This document shows positions 1-5,029 of a stretch of 5,217 nucleotides of DNA, in pieces. A program made the translations under genes and the position numbers. Origin of the DNA: DAOOPX01 sp964653045 (GTDB taxonomy: Bacteria > Patescibacteriota > Microgenomatia > UBA1400 > PJMF01). Each line of letters begins with the position of its first letter. Positions within the stretch are counted from its first letter, which is position 1. The notes under the pieces are model-generated. The model was given only the letters and a program-made list of their open reading frames with translations, did no database searches and had not been told where the DNA came from. The DNA lies in the NCBI GenBank assembly GCA_964653045.1, contig CAZZBW010000036.1:1-5217 (forward strand), in the 5' to 3' direction.

Positions 1-21
1 CGACCTACTTTCACAGCTTAC

Positions 22-85
22 CTTTCCATTCCGGAAAGTATCGTGCCTAAAACAGACTACACGATTATAATCTTCTTTGATTATA
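22..85 (+). promoter_or_regulatory. Two small inverted repeats at the RT start
   Basis: CTTTCC (22-27) and GGAAAG (33-38) form a 6-bp stem with a 5-base loop. Its right arm is the Shine-Dalgarno-like sequence before GTG 43. TATAATC (66-72) and GATTATA (79-85) form a 7-bp stem with a 6-base loop that ends at ATG 85, and TATAAT (66-71) could also serve as a -10 box for a transcript starting near that ATG. No convincing -35 is seen. If the RT starts at or before 43, the second repeat lies inside coding sequence. Regulatory meaning is speculative. Confidence 0.25.
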
Positions 86-1341
86 TGTTGATTACCCACT
101 CGCAACTACTCAAAGCATATTACATGTGTCGGAAAAACAAGCGACAGACAATCAACGCACTCAAATTTGAGTATAATTTAGAACGGAATCTTTCCGCTCT
201 CTTCGAATCTCTCCAAAACCGTACGTATCAACCCGGGCGCTCGATCTGTTTTATCGTATCTGATCCTAAAATCAGAGAAGTTTTCGCCGCTTCATTTGCC
301 GACCGTGTTGTTCACCATTTGTTAATTGACCAAATCGAACCTCACTGGGAAAAACATGTGTTTATCGATGATACCTACGCTTGTCGTAAAGGGCGTGGAC
401 ATCATTTCGGAGCAAAGCGCGTCTGGAAAATGGTGAAAAATAACCGATATTATGGTCAATTTGATATCAGCAACTTTTTTGCGAAAATTAATAAAACTAT
501 TTTGTACGATTTGATCGAAGCAGAGATATCAACCATTTCTAAACCACGCGTCTGGAAAGATGAAGTTTTATATCTAACCAATGCTATCGTCTTTAATGAT
601 CCTACCAGCTATTACGTATACAAAGGCGATATGGCTTTAATACAATTATTGCCAAAAGGTAAATCATTATTTGAACAACCGCCAAATACGGGTTTGCCAA
701 TCGGTAATCTGACTAGCCAGTTTTATGCTAATGTTTATCTGAATGAATTGGACCAGTTTGTCATCAACACTCTTCAGATAAATAACTATGCTCGTTACAT
801 GGATGATTTCGTCCTGTTTGCCAATGACCAATCAACCATAATCCAAGCCAGAAATCAAATCATCAGTTTTTTACATCAGCACCTCCGCCTTGAATTAAAT
901 CCACGCAAACAAAAGATTCAGCCAAGTTGCCATGGCTTAGACTTTGTTGGATATTTTCTTAAACCCCAAAGCATATACTCGCGCCGAAATGTGGTTAAAA
1001 CCGTGAAGAAAAGCCTGCATGCTCAAAAACAGATCACTCAACACTCCGTAAGCTCAAAACTCGATTATTCCAAACAACTTAACAACATTTGTGCCAGCCT
1101 AAATTCGTATTATGGTCACTTTGGTAAGGCTCAGACATTTACGTTGCGCCAGCATCTTTATCATCGCCATCTTCCCCAAACTCTCCAACAGCAAATTATC
1201 CCAGCCAATCAAAGTTACTCTCATCTGAAAATCAAACCTGCTTTTTCCAGCCACCAATCATCCGCCCAATTTCGTTCAAATATTCATCAATTTGTGCCAC
1301 CTGCCCCAGAGAAATTAGCTGTAATTCAGCCAAGAATCTAA
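43..1341 (+). CDS. DGR-type reverse transcriptase
   Basis: RNA-directed DNA polymerase that would copy the TR RNA into adenine-mutagenised cDNA, acting with Avd. Residues are numbered from the GTG at 43. Motif A is YGQFDISNFF (137-146, catalytic D141). The DGR-specific motif 4 is GLPIGNLTSQF (217-227), where group II intron and retroviral RTs carry QG...SP. The catalytic box is YMDD (252-255, D254 and D255), followed by LNPRKQKI and FVGYFLKP. The N-terminal pattern (FEYNLERNL, FADRVVHH, DDTYACRKGRG) also fits DGR RTs. There is no maturase or HNH domain. The start is uncertain: GTG 43 has GGAAAG four bases upstream and keeps the family-like IIFFDYMLITHSQLLKAY stretch; ATG 85 would drop part of it; and the frame is open to base 1, so the true start may lie outside. 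The 3' end overlaps avd antisense by 110 bp, and residues after about 380 look poorly conserved. Confidence 0.95.
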   Translation: MPKTDYTIIIFFDYMLITHSQLLKAYYMCRKNKRQTINALKFEYNLERNLSALFESLQNRTYQPGRSICFIVSDPKIREVFAASFADRVVHHLLIDQIEPHWEKHVFIDDTYACRKGRGHHFGAKRVWKMVKNNRYYGQFDISNFFAKINKTILYDLIEAEISTISKPRVWKDEVLYLTNAIVFNDPTSYYVYKGDMALIQLLPKGKSLFEQPPNTGLPIGNLTSQFYANVYLNELDQFVINTLQINNYARYMDDFVLFANDQSTIIQARNQIISFLHQHLRLELNPRKQKIQPSCHGLDFVGYFLKPQSIYSRRNVVKTVKKSLHAQKQITQHSVSSKLDYSKQLNNICASLNSYYGHFGKAQTFTLRQHLYHRHLPQTLQQQIIPANQSYSHLKIKPAFSSHQSSAQFRSNIHQFVPPAPEKLAVIQPRI

Positions 1342-1588
1342 TTCTGAGCCTGAAACAACTATGTGTTAATGACATTTGATCAATTGTGCAGATTTTGCGC
1401 TCTCGATCTTGACGTAAGTTACCACATGACTGAGCAGTAACGAACAGGTCGATCAAGCGCCAATTTTGATCAACGATTTCTTGACCAAGAGTGTACTTGT
1501 ACTCTCTGGGTAGGTGATGCGTTATTTGATAGAGTAATTTCTGCAACAATGTTAATTTTAAGTAGAGAGGCAAATGTTGGTAAAACAT
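1232..1588 (-). CDS. avd: Avd-like DGR accessory protein (four-helix bundle)
   Basis: Avd proteins form a pentameric, positively charged four-helix-bundle barrel that binds the RT and the TR RNA and is needed for mutagenic retrohoming. The predicted 118-aa product has the expected length and the hallmark patches LPREYKYTLGQEI (residues 26-38) and EIGRMIGGWKKQ near the C terminus, with amphipathic helices between and many Arg/Lys. I chose ATG 1588. A GTG at 1618 would add ten residues but lies inside the 3' end of the TR, and the extension does not look family-like. ATG 1588 is 18 bp downstream of the TR. No strong Shine-Dalgarno is present (AGGA lies too far upstream), so translation may depend on the upstream transcript. 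The last 110 bp are antisense to the RT tail. The conserved EIGRMIGGW motif falls in this overlap, so the avd frame there is real. Confidence 0.88.
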   Translation of the reverse strand: MFYQHLPLYLKLTLLQKLLYQITHHLPREYKYTLGQEIVDQNWRLIDLFVTAQSCGNLRQDRERKICTIDQMSLTHSCFRLRIRFLAELQLISLGQVAQIDEYLNEIGRMIGGWKKQV

Positions 1589-1606
1589 TGATCCGGTATT
1601 TAAAGT

Positions 1607-1740
1607 CCTAACGGACACACCTAACTGAGTTCTCCGTGTTCGGCTTATTGTCGTTGTTGGCGTTGCCGTTTGATAAGTTCACGTTCCAAGCATTGTTCGT
1701 ATAATCCGAGTTGGTAGTAGCCGACCAGTAATTGCGACTG
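1607..1740 (-). repeat. DGR template repeat (TR)
   Basis: This 134-bp non-coding repeat matches the 3' end of the target gene (1921-2054) without gaps, at 118 of 134 positions. Read on the minus strand it has 43 adenines. Fifteen of the 16 differences fall on these adenines and one on a T. Put in the target frame, the TR is rich in AAC/AAT codons: nine codons that would read Asn (eight) or Asp (one) are changed in the VR. Such AAY codons are typical of TRs because A-mutagenesis of them reaches many residues without creating stops. The TR lies between target and avd on the strand of both. Its RNA would be the template for the RT encoded on the opposite strand. Confidence 0.96.
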
Positions 1741-1770
1741 GCATTAAATTTTTGCCTCTATTTTCTCTGT

Positions 1771-1786
1771 TCCACCTTGCGGCGGA
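1771..1786 (-). repeat. Possible GNRA-capped RNA hairpin upstream of TR
   Basis: Read on the minus strand this is TCCGCC-GCAA-GGTGGA: a 6-bp stem (one G-U wobble) closed by a GCAA tetraloop of the stable GNRA class. It lies about 30 bases upstream of the TR within the likely TR transcript. It could be a structural element recognised by Avd or RT, or chance; the stem is short. Confidence 0.3.
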
Positions 1787-1889
1787 GCGGGCAAAACGTC
1801 TTTAAATAGTTAGACTCGCTCTCCTGAACTCCAAGCCAACTGACCGAGCTCAAAAGATTCTGGCCTCTCTACACTGAATATTGTACCAA

Positions 1890-1918
1890 TCAAAATTTCA
1901 AAAATCAAAATTCAAAAA
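1890..1918. repeat. A/T-rich two-unit tandem repeat after the target stop
   Basis: On the plus strand a 15-bp unit (tcaaaatttcaaaaa, 1890-1904) is followed directly by a 14-bp near copy lacking one T (1905-1918). It sits immediately 3' of the target stop codon. In some DGRs a GC-rich hairpin lies just past the VR and helps homing; none is seen here, and this weakly structured tract occupies that position. Confidence 0.5.
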
Positions 1919-1920
1919 GA

Positions 1921-1944
1921 CCTAACGGACACACCTAACTGAGT
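1921..1944 (-). promoter_or_regulatory. Candidate initiation-of-mutagenic-homing (IMH) segment
   Basis: The 3'-most 24 bp of the VR are identical to the TR end (1607-1630) even though they hold several adenines. This is where the IMH of characterised DGRs lies and where cDNA priming at the target occurs. On the minus strand it contains a direct repeat of GTTAGG with a 7-base spacer (plus-strand CCTAAC at 1921-1926 and 1934-1939). The second GTTAGG includes the TAG stop. Assignment is by position and invariance only. Confidence 0.55.
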
Positions 1945-2054
1945 CCTCCGTGCCCGGCTTATTGCCGTTGCCGGCGTGGCCGGGTGATAAGGCCACGTTC
2001 CAAGCATTGCGCGTATAATCCGAGTTGGTAGTCGCCGACCAGTAACCGCGACTG
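1921..2054 (-). repeat. DGR variable repeat (VR) in the target gene
   Basis: This is the 134-bp copy of the TR covering target residues 271-313, the stop codon and one further base. Changed codons relative to the TR (TR to VR residue): N273G, N285R, N291A, N294P, N296H, N298G, D300G, N304G and N307D. Six of the nine have both adenines of an AAY codon replaced. Fifteen substitutions occur at TR adenines; the sixteenth is a silent GCT/GCG Ala277 difference. The unchanged parts encode the structural frame of the fold (YWSATT, NAWNV, SVRCVR). Homology stops sharply upstream at 2054. Confidence 0.96.
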
Positions 2055-2863
2055 CTCTGGGTTAGTCCGCCCGCCGCCCCATCAATATAGGCTAGCATAA
2101 GTTCCTTTTGGGTGGGCAGTCGCCAGCCACCATCATCATAATCCTCACAGCCAGTCAGATCCTCGCCAGTATTTTTGACACAAATACAATCGACGTCTAA
2201 ATGATTTGAGCAGCTTCCATCTCCGCCCAAGCCATTATTCGTCTTACAGTTATTCGCCCAAAACCAGTCCGAAGAGCCACCACCATCATAGATCATCGGG
2301 CTCCAAACTAGACCAGAATTCTCGTCTCGGGCTTCAGCCACAGTACTGTCCGTGCCACAGTATTGATTTACTTCATTACAGGCTGTCCAAGTAGCTGAGT
2401 AAGAGTCAACTGGCATCGAGCTGCCACCATTGTAGTCATCCACCCCACCGAGTGCTTGGGTAAAATCATCTAGATCACCAGTACCACTGCCATTATACAG
2501 ATTGACCAAAGAAATGATATTGGCTGTGCCAGTCTGTGCCTCTCTTGATCCAGAATAAAAGGTCTCACCATCCTTGACTTCATCTGCAGACAGGTCGCTG
2601 GGCGGCGCCCACTCTGATGCTGATCTAATCCGATTCCAATACGCTCCCCAGTCATCCCAATCCCCGGCAGCGTCTGATCCATAAGCCAAATCATCTTTGA
2701 GATGATCGTAAATAGTTTTGATGCGTGAAGTGGTCGGCGAGTTGTCCGGCGAATCACCACTCACTTCAGCCAAAACCGAGCCACCCAACTGCCATGCAGA
2801 AAAACCAGCCAAGAATACACAACATAGCGAAATTGCCCAGAGTTTGAAGTTATTTATTCTCAT
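1922..2863 (-). CDS. DGR target: secreted DUF1566 / C-type-lectin-like variable protein
   Basis: This 313-aa protein starts with a signal peptide or membrane anchor (hydrophobic residues 7-32, candidate cleavage after VLA at 30-32). A Ser/Asp-rich linker follows, then a segment with AYWNRIRSASEW and DLSADEVKDGETFYSGSR (90-107). The latter resembles the 'A.DV..G..F' linkers I associate with CPR surface proteins. The C-terminal domain (about 160-313) has the DUF1566 pattern: NSGLVWSP, GGWRLPTQKELMLAY (245-259), GYWSATT (273-279) and the terminal SVRCVR. Eight cysteines lie in this domain (162, 169, 206, 218, 226, 228, 239, 311), suggesting disulfides outside the cytoplasm. The variable residues (273-307) should line the ligand-binding face, as in other DGR C-type-lectin folds. 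The ligand is unknown. ATG 2863 gives the complete signal peptide but has no clear Shine-Dalgarno. Transcription likely continues into TR and avd. Confidence 0.93.
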   Translation of the reverse strand: MRINNFKLWAISLCCVFLAGFSAWQLGGSVLAEVSGDSPDNSPTTSRIKTIYDHLKDDLAYGSDAAGDWDDWGAYWNRIRSASEWAPPSDLSADEVKDGETFYSGSREAQTGTANIISLVNLYNGSGTGDLDDFTQALGGVDDYNGGSSMPVDSYSATWTACNEVNQYCGTDSTVAEARDENSGLVWSPMIYDGGGSSDWFWANNCKTNNGLGGDGSCSNHLDVDCICVKNTGEDLTGCEDYDDGGWRLPTQKELMLAYIDGAAGGLTQSSRGYWSATTNSDYTRNAWNVALSPGHAGNGNKPGTEDSVRCVR

Positions 2864-2871
2864 ATATTTTC

Positions 2872-2901
2872 AATATAACACAATTGAGAGCCAGCGATCA
2901 A
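2872..2901 (-). promoter_or_regulatory. Candidate promoter of the target gene
   Basis: On the minus strand TTGATC (2901-2896) is followed after 18 bases by TATATT (2877-2872), a 5-of-6 match to the -10 consensus, which ends 8 bases before ATG 2863. The start of transcription would fall almost at the ATG. Together with the missing Shine-Dalgarno this suggests a leaderless or very short leader. The -35 match is moderate. Confidence 0.4.
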
Positions 2902-2908
2902 CCATCGA

Positions 2909-2948
2909 TGAGCTGATCGGCAATGAGCTGAGGCTGGAATTGAGCTGA
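2909..2948. repeat. Three TGAGCTGA repeats upstream of the target promoter
   Basis: The octamer TGAGCTGA occurs exactly at 2909-2916, 2924-2931 and 2941-2948 (spacing 15 and 17 bp). The repeats lie between the DUF2130 stop and the candidate -35 box of the target gene; on the target strand they read TCAGCTCA. The position is right for an activator or other regulator binding site. Function is inferred from position only. Confidence 0.4.
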
Positions 2949-2966
2949 GAATAAATTTGCATATAT

Positions 2967-4229
2967 TCACGATTCTTCATCAAATAGACTCCGTTCAACA
3001 CTATCGGCTTTTCTTGACTCAACTTCACTTTCTAGCTCCAGCTGCTGGATGCTGGGTAGCGCTCCGCCAATAATTCCTTGAAATTCACCGTACATGTTAG
3101 CGGTGCTTTCGAGCATGCGTTGGATTTGACCCTCGCGCCGCTTCCAGATGGCAGTCAGGGAGCGGCGCTCTTTTTCCAGCTCCTGCTGCATCTGCACAAA
3201 CGCCATCACCAGGTTCTCTACTCGATTTTTAAACTGGGGACCGGTCAGGTATTGATAAAGCGCGGTCATTTTTTCATCTTGTCCCTGAAGTGAATGCTTG
3301 AGTTTAGCCAACTCAATTAATTGTAAGCGCATGGTAGTCGCCAATGCCACCGCGTATTGAGGGAGACTCACCCAAACTTGTTTGACCATGCCAAAGTTGT
3401 TCAGCTCTTTTGGTAATACTTTGGTAACCAAAATCGCCACGTCAGCTTTGACCAAACCCTGATCTTTCTTCAGCTTACTCAACCACTCGTCGGAAAATTG
3501 CTTTGCATTTTTTGACTCCCAGACAATAGTAGCAATGCTTGGACCAAGCTGGGCGTTAACCCGTTGCACTAAATCAGCACCTTTGACTCCGGTGGGCACG
3601 TCATCTATTACGTCTTTGGGAAAGTTAGAGATCAACAATTCTTTCAACCCACCCTCACCCACCTCACCTTGAACTTGTTGCGATCCTTGCTCACTTTGGC
3701 GTTTCAGATCTTCAATGGTCTTACGCAAGATGTCTAATTGTTTGTCTTTTTCGGCAAGTTTTAATCCGCTCAACTCAGACTCTTGCTTTTGCGTTTGTAA
3801 GCGAATTTTTTGGCGTTCAGATTCGAGCCGACGCTCTGTTTCGAGCTCTAGTTGGCGCTCGCGCTCCTCCAGAGCGCGAGCGCGCTTTCGCAGCTCTAAC
3901 TCTGCCTCTTCCGCCACTCTCAGCTGCTTCGTTTTTTCAACTAAATCCTGATTCAGCTCTTTCAGCTGAAGTTCCTGCTTCTTGCGCGCCTCTTCCTGCG
4001 CCTTCACCCACATCGTGTGCTTGGCGCTTTCCAACTGCTTGGCCACGCTCTCTTTAACGGTTTGCTCCACCTCAGCCTGCTTTTTGCGTAACTGGTTTTC
4101 TTGGTCTTCAAGCAGCTTTCTTTGATCAGCCACTTTCGCCAATGCCACTGATTCAATCTGGTGAGTCAAAGCTTGTGTCAAAGGAATGGTCTTTTGACAG
4201 TGAGGGCAAACAATCGTTTGATCAGACAT
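2967..4229 (-). CDS. DUF2130 domain coiled-coil protein
   Basis: This 420-aa protein (from ATG 4229) begins with CPHC (C8, C11), a half zinc-ribbon motif. A very long charged coiled coil (about 30-185, rich in Glu, Lys, Gln, Arg) follows, then the DUF2130 domain (about 190-345) with VKGADLVQRV, TIVWESKNAKQFSDEWLSKLKKDQ and VAILVTKVLP. A second helical stretch (345-410) ends in an acidic tail. The spacing of D219 and E238-S-K240 resembles a PD-(D/E)xK nuclease-type core, so a nucleic-acid role is possible, but the family has no established function known to me. I chose ATG 4229 because the family-like sequence MSDQTIVCPHC starts there; a GTG at 4253 would add eight residues. The stop is 103 bp before the target gene. 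There is no direct sign that it is part of the DGR. Confidence 0.85.
   Translation of the reverse strand: MSDQTIVCPHCQKTIPLTQALTHQIESVALAKVADQRKLLEDQENQLRKKQAEVEQTVKESVAKQLESAKHTMWVKAQEEARKKQELQLKELNQDLVEKTKQLRVAEEAELELRKRARALEERERQLELETERRLESERQKIRLQTQKQESELSGLKLAEKDKQLDILRKTIEDLKRQSEQGSQQVQGEVGEGGLKELLISNFPKDVIDDVPTGVKGADLVQRVNAQLGPSIATIVWESKNAKQFSDEWLSKLKKDQGLVKADVAILVTKVLPKELNNFGMVKQVWVSLPQYAVALATTMRLQLIELAKLKHSLQGQDEKMTALYQYLTGPQFKNRVENLVMAFVQMQQELEKERRSLTAIWKRREGQIQRMLESTANMYGEFQGIIGGALPSIQQLELESEVESRKADSVERSLFDEES
3855..3883. repeat. Perfect 12-bp GC-rich inverted repeat inside the DUF2130 gene
   Basis: GCGCTCGCGCTC (3855-3866), a 5-base loop and GAGCGCGAGCGC (3872-3883) form a perfect 12-bp stem with ten G-C pairs. 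It encodes the Arg/Ala/Glu-rich coiled coil around residues 116-125 (RARALEERER), so repetitive Arg, Glu and Ala codons may explain it. In mRNA it would be a very stable hairpin. Confidence 0.6.
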
Positions 4230-4322
4230 AATTTGGTAACATACCACATGCACAATAGCTTGTCACGCCTGCGGCTGCAGCATTCCGGAGTTCAATAAAT
4301 CTACGCGATGATCTTTGAATTT

Positions 4323-4511
4323 TTATCTCAGCTTCTGTCTGTCAATTTGTCTGGCAATCATCTCGCTTTTTCGTTCAAGAACTGTTTTCAGAGGATTACT
4401 AGCTACGTTTTTTGCCGCGATAATTCTACGTTGTTGATTGTGAAGTCTCGAAAGAACGTCAGCTGCTTGAGTTTTTGACCCGCTGACACTGTTTAGTTTG
4501 GGGTAAAGCAT
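4323..4511 (-). CDS. Small basic hypothetical protein, 62 aa
   Basis: I do not recognise this protein. It is helical-looking, Arg/Lys/Gln-rich and soluble, with no cysteine, no membrane segment and a basic C terminus (ARQIDRQKLR). It starts at ATG 4511, 26 bp after the stop of the 159-aa gene and on the same strand, and ends 93 bp before the DUF2130 start. A TATAAT box sits 6 bases before the ATG, while no Shine-Dalgarno is seen. This hints at its own leaderless transcript or at co-transcription with the gene before. It may be a real small gene or a fortuitous frame; conservation would decide. Confidence 0.5.
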   Translation of the reverse strand: MLYPKLNSVSGSKTQAADVLSRLHNQQRRIIAAKNVASNPLKTVLERKSEMIARQIDRQKLR

Positions 4512-4517
4512 ACAACA

Positions 4518-4523
4518 ATTATA
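4518..4523 (-). promoter_or_regulatory. Consensus -10 box before the 62-aa gene
   Basis: A perfect TATAAT on the minus strand lies 6 bases upstream of ATG 4511. No good -35 hexamer is found at 16-18 bases and there is no TG extension, so the assignment is weak. Confidence 0.25.
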
Positions 4524-4537
4524 GCTTATACCTTAGT

Positions 4538-5017
4538 TTAAGCAGGTAGGGGTTGTTTTGTTTCGCCGACAATACAAGAGTATGCATTCTTAAAAAAATT
4601 AAGAATATAGTTAATGTCAACAGGGTGCTGTCTTCTCATTAACGCTCTTGCAGTAAACAACCCTACCAATTTCGTTTTTTGAGTAATAGTTAATTGATAT
4701 ATTTTTTTTCTTTTTTCTTCAGTTATCATCTCACCTTCATTTAAATTGAGAATCTCAAAAATCGACCTTAACCTAACTGGATCATAAGTAGTTTGAGAAG
4801 GAGTGTCATTTCTCTTGGCATAGATTGTGTCATCATAACCGTTAGTTACAACACTTGAGTATCGGGCGCGCATTTGTGCCAAAATATCTTCAAGTCCATG
4901 AGGAATTATCTTAATTGAAAGCCACTGAGCTAAATATATCTTTGCCCTTGCGCGTCTTTCTGCCATGGTTCGCTCACCTAAATTATCGTTAGGACGTCTG
5001 GATTCCATACTGAACAT
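4538..5017 (-). CDS. Hypothetical protein, 159 aa
   Basis: I do not recognise the family. The protein is soluble, with no signal peptide, membrane segment or obvious catalytic motif. The N terminus is basic (GERTMAERRARAK), the middle has a Tyr/Asp/Thr-rich stretch (SSVVTNGYDDTIYAKRN), and the C-terminal half looks helical (SIFEILNLNEGEMITEEKRKKIYQLT and onward). It starts at ATG 5017, just 12 bases after the stop of the upstream NTF2-like gene, so the two are probably one transcript; Met4 is an alternative start. Its A/T-rich sequence contrasts with the GC-rich coiled-coil gene downstream. No link to the DGR is visible. Confidence 0.65.
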   Translation of the reverse strand: MFSMESRRPNDNLGERTMAERRARAKIYLAQWLSIKIIPHGLEDILAQMRARYSSVVTNGYDDTIYAKRNDTPSQTTYDPVRLRSIFEILNLNEGEMITEEKRKKIYQLTITQKTKLVGLFTARALMRRQHPVDINYILNFFKNAYSCIVGETKQPLPA

Positions 5018-5029
5018 AAGATTTTTCTT

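Larger units (their letters stand above)
1562..1872 (-). repeat. 10-bp inverted repeat bracketing the TR
   Basis: On the plus strand GTAGAGAGGC at 1562-1571 is the exact reverse complement of GCCTCTCTAC at 1863-1872. The arms enclose the whole TR (1607-1740) and the first codons of avd. In a minus-strand RNA they could pair as a 10-bp helix (6 G-C pairs), closing a domain of about 290 nt that displays the TR. The pairing is seen directly; its role in the TR ribonucleoprotein is inference. Confidence 0.45.
1741..1920 (-). other. Spacer between TR and target gene
   Basis: This gene-free stretch runs from the TR up to the target stop codon. With the TR it makes up about 300 bases without a gene. 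I see no open frame with coding character. It holds the upstream arm of the TR-flanking inverted repeat (1863-1872), a GNRA-type hairpin (1771-1786) and an A/T-rich tandem repeat beside the target stop (1890-1918). In the minus-strand transcript this would be the 5' flank of the TR RNA. No classical GC-stem-plus-T-run terminator separates target from TR, so read-through from the target promoter into TR and avd is plausible. Confidence 0.6.

Noticed and set aside
43..1341. Group II intron or retron reverse transcriptase
   Set aside because: Motif 4 is IGNLTSQ as in DGR RTs; there is no maturase or HNH domain and no intron or msr/msd structure, and a TR/VR pair and Avd are present.
1589..1618. 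N-terminal extension of Avd from GTG 1618
   Set aside because: The ten extra residues overlap the TR 3' end, are not Avd-like, and ATG 1588 gives the usual family length.
1607..2054. Ordinary gene duplication or IS end repeats instead of TR/VR
   Set aside because: Differences fall almost only at one base type of one strand, and RT and Avd lie alongside; no transposase or flanking duplications are seen.
2206..2394. Plus-strand open frame rich in Ser and His
   Set aside because: It is antisense to the DUF1566 domain of the target, has low-complexity composition and no start signal; it is a shadow of the real gene.
2470..2760. Second minus-strand frame inside the target gene
   Set aside because: It is a shifted frame of the target linker; the target frame has the signal peptide and domain motifs.
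3078..3951. Plus-strand open frames (3078-3293 and 3715-3951)
   Set aside because: Both are antisense to the DUF2130 gene; the Ser/Arg-rich translation is what antisense of a Glu/Leu/Arg coiled coil gives.
4254..4322. Terminator between the 62-aa gene and the DUF2130 gene
   Set aside because: Only very short stems (for example CTGC-GGCT-GCAG on the plus strand) and no T-run follow, so nothing supports a terminator.
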